A stretch of DNA of 64,000 nt from Bacillus sp. 491mf (lineage in GTDB: Bacteria > Bacillota > Bacilli > Bacillales > Bacillaceae_G): contig NZ_FOLV01000008.1 in the NCBI RefSeq assembly GCF_900112415.1, positions 62,001-126,000 on the forward strand, read 5' to 3'. Positions 58,923 to 64,000 of this stretch are shown in pieces. The notes below the pieces were generated by a model, which ran no database searches, was not told the origin of the DNA, and saw nothing but the letters and a program-made list of their open reading frames with translations. The position numbers and the translations under genes were made by a program. Position 1 is the stretch's first letter. Each line of letters starts with the position of its first letter.

Positions 58923-59399
58923 TTATTTTACACAAACTACTTGACCCTTTGTCATTTGTACTAGTTCCTCAGGTGTCAGACGAAATATTGCTTTCGGATG
59001 CCCCGCAGCAACCCAAATCACATCATACTGCAAGAGATCTTCATCAATAAGTGTAATAATTGGCTCTGCATGTCCTAATGGCGGAACACCTCCGATTACA
59101 AATCCAGTATGTTCCCGTACAAAATCCGCATCAGCTTTTTTAAATTTTTCATGTAACTGGTTTGCGAGTTTCTTTTCATTAATCCGATTTATTCCACTAG
59201 CAACAATTAACAGTGGTCTATCGGAAGTTTCAAGTCTAAAAATAATCGATTTACCAATTTGCGCTACTTTACAGCCAATTGCCTCTGCTGCCTCTTGAGC
59301 AGTTCGTGCATTCTCTGGTAATTCGATTACTTGATTCGTATATCCTAGTTCTAATAATTTATTTTGTACTCGCTGCGCGCTCTCTTTTAAAGCTTTCAT
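58923..59399 (-). CDS. YbaK/EbsC-family aminoacyl-tRNA deacylase
   Basis: 158 residues of the YbaK/ProX editing fold. Motifs: AQIGKSIIFRL, GVPPLGHAEPIITLIDEDL (the GxxP-loop), VRKHTGFVIGG-like VREHTGFVIGGVPP, and VWVAAGHPKAIFRLTPEEL. Family members clear misacylated tRNA such as Cys-tRNA(Pro) or Ala-tRNA(Pro). ATG 59399 chosen because GAGGGG lies ten bases upstream; 59408 is too close. Single gene. Confidence 0.9.
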   Translation of the reverse strand: MKALKESAQRVQNKLLELGYTNQVIELPENARTAQEAAEAIGCKVAQIGKSIIFRLETSDRPLLIVASGINRINEKKLANQLHEKFKKADADFVREHTGFVIGGVPPLGHAEPIITLIDEDLLQYDVIWVAAGHPKAIFRLTPEELVQMTKGQVVCVK

Positions 59400-59507
59400 T
59401 GATTTCATTCCCCTCTATTTTCTAAAATATTTACTATCTATTCTTCCTAGAGCGCAAGGACTCCTCTTATTCGGCATCAACAAACACCTTTTTATGAAAC
59501 AAAAAAA

Positions 59508-59530
59508 CATCCCCTATATAAAGGGGATGT
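59508..59530 (-). terminator. Terminator of ABC-F gene
   Basis: ACATCCCC / GGGGATGT stem, loop TATATAA, followed by TTTTTTTG on the minus strand, five bases past the stop. Confidence 0.85.
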
Positions 59531-59535
59531 TAAAT

Positions 59536-61164
<1,629 letters not shown>

Positions 61165-61436
61165 TTAGTTCCTCCTATTAATACCGCTGTTTTTTAACGA
61201 ATTTTATCTAAAACACTCTTAACCTATATCTTACGACTCACGTATTTTAGGATATAGCCATTATATAGTAGCAAACATACATAGAGCAAGGAAAGTTTGT
61301 TAATTATATCCTAACATTTCATTTCTTCTCTATTTGTCACCATAACAAACTTAATAATCTATAGATTATGTAAAGACTTTGATTTGTGTTGCAATCTCCC
61401 CAAATGATACCTATCCTTATATGAAGTTCATGTTCC
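61165..61436. other. Gene-free leader stretch upstream of ABC-F gene
   Basis: AT-rich, no ORF or repeat recognised. It likely holds the ABC-F promoter (minus strand). Confidence 0.4.
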
Positions 61437-61565
61437 TCAGACCGGAGATTTACCGCTGACTTCCTTCAGATTTCGCGTCACCACGGACACCATTGTTTAA
61501 GCTAATCGCTATAACTCCCCTCACGATTGACACATGCCGAGCTCAGATATCGGTTTTTCGACGTA
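61437..61565. other. G+C-rich patch of foreign look
   Basis: About 130 bp (CTCAGACCGGAGATTTACCG ... GATATCGGTTTTTCGACG) with base composition unlike the flanks and the string ACTTCCTTCAGATTTCGCGT. I recall similar stretches flanking bacterial retroelements or transposons, but cannot place it; treat as a possible mobile-element scar. Confidence 0.35.
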
Positions 61566-61801
61566 CGATGAATTATAGTATTTAGTAACAATCGCATAAA
61601 ATGAGGTGCATTTAGCTGAATTGATCTATTCTTTAACGAACTTTTCAACAGAACCCCTCAGCTACTACCAAGTCTTCAAGAACATTTAATTCTTCCATAG
61701 ACAATCTAAAATTCCGATACTCTATAAAAAAATCCCGGATCTTTATACTATTATGGAGTCATTTATGAAATATAAAATGGCTCTATTAGCTTTGTAAGTA
61801 T
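61566..61801. other. Gene-free stretch with short minus-strand relic
   Basis: A minus-strand frame (RDFFIEYRNFRLSMEELNVL then EDLVVAEGFC) ends at about 61648 and looks protein-like; it may be a gene tail. No start codon. Nothing else seen. Confidence 0.3.
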
Positions 61802-62644
61802 TTAACTGTTTACAATTTCTCCACCATTCACGTGCAGAATTTGTCCTGATATGTAAGATGCATCATCAGATGCCAAGAATACATAAGCGGGTGCTACTTC
61901 AAACGGTTGGCCAGCTCGCTTCATAGGTACATGGTCTCCAAATGTGGCAAGCCATTCTGGGGGTAAGGAAGATGGAATTAATGGAGTCCAAATTGGTCCT
62001 GGGGCAACACCATTAACTCGAATCCCTTGCGAAGCCAGTGACAATGACAAAGAACGTGTAAATGAAACAACGGCTCCTTTAGATGCTGCGTAGTCAATTG
62101 CATCTTGATCTCCATCATAGGCACTAAGAGATGTTGTATTTATTATGGAGCTCCCTGAATTCATGTACGGTAAAGCAGCTTTCGTTAAAATAAACTGTGA
62201 AAAAACATTTGTGTGAAAGGTGCTTGCCTGTTGATTTGAATCTACATCAAGTAGACTATTCCTTATGTATAGTACACCAGCATTATTAACCAAAATATCA
62301 ATACGACCAAATTGCTGAATCGTTCGCATTACAACTTGTTGGCAATGCTGCTCATACCCAATATCACCTGGAATGCTAATACAACTACGACCATACTTTT
62401 TGACATAGAACTCTGTTTCTTTTGCATCGCTGTGTTCATTTAGGTATGAAATTACAATGTCCGCACCCTCTTTCGCGAAGGCTACAGCGACAGCTCTTCC
62501 AATTCCGCTATCCCCACCAGTTATAAGCGCTACCTTATTTATAAGCTTACCGGCTGGTTTGTAATTTGGGTTATCAAATATAGGTCTGGGGATCATTAAT
62601 GATTCAATGCCAGGTTTACTTTGTTGTTGAGGCGGAAAACCCAT
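61802..62644 (-). CDS. SDR family oxidoreductase (glucose/alcohol dehydrogenase-like)
   Basis: 280 residues, classical to extended-N-terminus SDR of the YhxC/YhdF type. Cofactor motif TGGDSGIGRAVA (42-53), NNAG (120-123), catalytic Ser172/Tyr185/Lys189 (YAASK), and a C-terminal SDDASYISGQILHVNGG. The ~35-residue N-terminal extension (PPQQQSKPGIESLM) marks the B. subtilis YhxC/YhdF/YdaD group, general-stress oxidoreductases. ATG 62644 has GAGAGGGGTGTATGTC upstream; the longer frame to 62665 lacks a site. Convergent gap of 106 bases to the MFS gene. Confidence 0.9.
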   Translation of the reverse strand: MGFPPQQQSKPGIESLMIPRPIFDNPNYKPAGKLINKVALITGGDSGIGRAVAVAFAKEGADIVISYLNEHSDAKETEFYVKKYGRSCISIPGDIGYEQHCQQVVMRTIQQFGRIDILVNNAGVLYIRNSLLDVDSNQQASTFHTNVFSQFILTKAALPYMNSGSSIINTTSLSAYDGDQDAIDYAASKGAVVSFTRSLSLSLASQGIRVNGVAPGPIWTPLIPSSLPPEWLATFGDHVPMKRAGQPFEVAPAYVFLASDDASYISGQILHVNGGEIVNS

Positions 62645-62750
62645 GACATACACCCCTCTCGGCATTTTTCTATAATTTATTTTGATATTCAGGGAAATAT
62701 ATCCTTTTTAAAAAATTAAATAGAGGAAGTGAGGGCGTAAATTAGGATTT

Positions 62751-63959
62751 TTAACATTGTAAATCCGTATTTTTTGCTTGAAATAAAACAAAAGACAATC
62801 CTGCCGAGATACAGATAAGTACAGCGCCAAATATATACACCATTCTAATACCTAAATATTCAGCTATAACTCCGACTATAAAAATAGAAATACTCGAAAC
62901 CGTTGACAATAGAACGTCGCGAGAAGCATATACTTTCGGAAGTAATGGCACATCTATGTTTGTTTGAAATGCAGTTTGCTGTGCTACATCCCGTATTTGA
63001 TATGCTGGTCCCATCGCAATGCAGAGTATCAGTGATAAGACAGGTATACTACTCAGCCCATATAATAAAGTAAGAACGCTGAATAAAAAAGAGCCAGCTG
63101 CCATACTGATTATAAGATTTTTTTGAATCTTTTTCGCTAGGTATATCGTTATAAGTCCTCCTGCAATTGTACCGATATAATAACTAGCATTTATATAGCC
63201 CCACCATTGTTCTCCTTTGTGGAGTATTTCTTTTACATAAACCAATGTAATCGCCCCAACCCAAATTTGACCTGCAATTCCTTCGATTACATCCATTAAT
63301 GTAACTAATCGTAAGGTTGAGTTACTCCAAATATGAATCCAACCTTCCTTCATAAGTGTCCATTTAGATGCCCCTTCATTTTCTCTTATCTCATTGTACA
63401 GAGAGCGAATGGCTATGTATAAACAAACGATAGAAATCCATAACAAGATAGTCGTTATTAGTAAAGTAGGAGTATATCCTATTTTTACGACAAAAAATCC
63501 TGTCAGCGTATAGCCACCAATTTGTACCGCTTGATTGGAAATCGAAAACAAGCTATTAACTTTTACAAGTTCTTCTTTTAAAACGATTTGGGGAACGATA
63601 GAGTTCAACAAGGGATTCCCCCATCCTTCAACAAAAGAAAGTATCATTATGTAAGTGAATAAAATATAAGTATGAGAAGTTAAGAATGTAAACCCTAATA
63701 ATAATAAAGTAATCAAGATACCCTTCGTTATTTGCAAATTTACAAGTGCTTTTGACGTAGAAATATTTTGTAGAATGAGCGGTGCTGACAAACCAGCTAG
63801 TAATCTTGTAAGAGCCTTCAAAAAGGGAAATAAAGAAGCAAATAATACGGATTCCGTTTTCTGATAAATAAAAGTTGTAATGACCATAATATATACGACA
63901 TCAGCTAATGAGATGGTTGTTTGAGCGATCCAGAACGAATAAAATCTATAATTTTTCAT
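62751..63959 (-). CDS. MFS transporter
   Basis: 402 residues, about twelve hydrophobic segments. N-terminal NYRFYSFWIAQTTISLADVV and a central loop (ENEGASKWTLMKEG) fit the MFS_3 type; PFLKALTRLLAGLSAPLI follows helix 2. The GPAYQIRDVAQQTAFQTNID stretch near 325 is typical of macrolide/unknown-substrate efflux relatives. ATG 63959 chosen with GGAGGTG six bases upstream; the GTG six bases further lies in the site itself. Substrate unknown. It reads out of the window's right edge region but is complete. Confidence 0.85.
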   Translation of the reverse strand: MKNYRFYSFWIAQTTISLADVVYIMVITTFIYQKTESVLFASLFPFLKALTRLLAGLSAPLILQNISTSKALVNLQITKGILITLLLLGFTFLTSHTYILFTYIMILSFVEGWGNPLLNSIVPQIVLKEELVKVNSLFSISNQAVQIGGYTLTGFFVVKIGYTPTLLITTILLWISIVCLYIAIRSLYNEIRENEGASKWTLMKEGWIHIWSNSTLRLVTLMDVIEGIAGQIWVGAITLVYVKEILHKGEQWWGYINASYYIGTIAGGLITIYLAKKIQKNLIISMAAGSFLFSVLTLLYGLSSIPVLSLILCIAMGPAYQIRDVAQQTAFQTNIDVPLLPKVYASRDVLLSTVSSISIFIVGVIAEYLGIRMVYIFGAVLICISAGLSFVLFQAKNTDLQC

Positions 63960-64000
63960 ATTCACCTCCAGATAAGAAATATATTTTAATTGAAATTATT

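Overview
The window looks like chromosome of a Bacillus cereus-group organism (cereus/thuringiensis/anthracis relatives). It is AT-rich and has strong AGGAGG-type ribosome sites. It carries five copies of a ~155-bp repeat with the size and TTTAT/ATAAA ends of the group-specific repeat bcr1, plus typical Bacillus families: GerA-type germinant receptor, HelD, YrzI, thermolysin-like protease, ECF41 sigma factor and an ars cluster. All assignments are by eye; no database search was run.

Layout. 1-3.7 kb: end of an MFS transporter, a PduL-type phosphotransacylase, a class I aminotransferase, a copy of a second repeat family (here family B) and a FabZ-like dehydratase. 3.7-7.9 kb (minus): a GerA-type receptor operon (A-B-C order) preceded by an unannotated 44-residue membrane peptide. 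8.3-14 kb: HelD, a candidate small RNA, a YkgJ-type cysteine-cluster protein and a large membrane protein. 14.3-22.5 kb is an accessory mosaic: an adaA-adaB alkylation-repair operon between two bcr1 copies, the second inside a third short reading frame; a foreign-looking MFS/ATP-grasp pair reminiscent of BacE/BacD; a secreted M4 protease; a truncated hydrolase; a YrzI small-protein cluster with tandem terminators; and a third bcr1. 22.5-26.5 kb: SulP transporter, a Cys-rich protein with an ArsR-type regulator behind a 50-bp palindrome, and an AI-2E family protein. 26.6-28.1 kb: bcr1, a degenerate HNH-like protein and a probable type I toxin-antitoxin locus.

28.1-38.3 kb: a NAGPA-domain glycosidase, then minus-strand genes for a membrane protein, a TPR protein, a CoaB-like protein, AAC(3), three GNATs, an epimerase, a VOC protein, a serine hydrolase and a nucleotidyltransferase, plus a transporter remnant cut at a family B repeat. 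38.7-46.7 kb is a decayed surface-glycan/mobile region: bcr1 cutting a DUF418 gene, a double-domain GT2 glycosyltransferase, a nucleotide-sugar dehydrogenase, an IS1182-type element with frameshifts, IS66 fragments, two MITE-like elements, and gene relics. 46.8-49.5 kb: a two-component system with an alpha/beta hydrolase. 49.6-54.2 kb: a divergent arsenic operon (arsR-C-D-A-iscA-like / acr3) with paired operators. 54.6-64 kb: an unknown protein, polysaccharide deacetylase, an ECF41 sigma factor with its NADH-dehydrogenase-like partner and a near-consensus ECF41 promoter, a YbaK deacylase, an ABC-F ATPase, an SDR and an MFS transporter.

The most rewarding items are the probable type I toxin-antitoxin locus (27.7-28.03 kb), the bcr1 insertion whose empty site can be rebuilt to restore an open frame, the element nested inside bcr1, the ATP-grasp/MFS cassette, the YrzI cluster and the ECF41 promoter.
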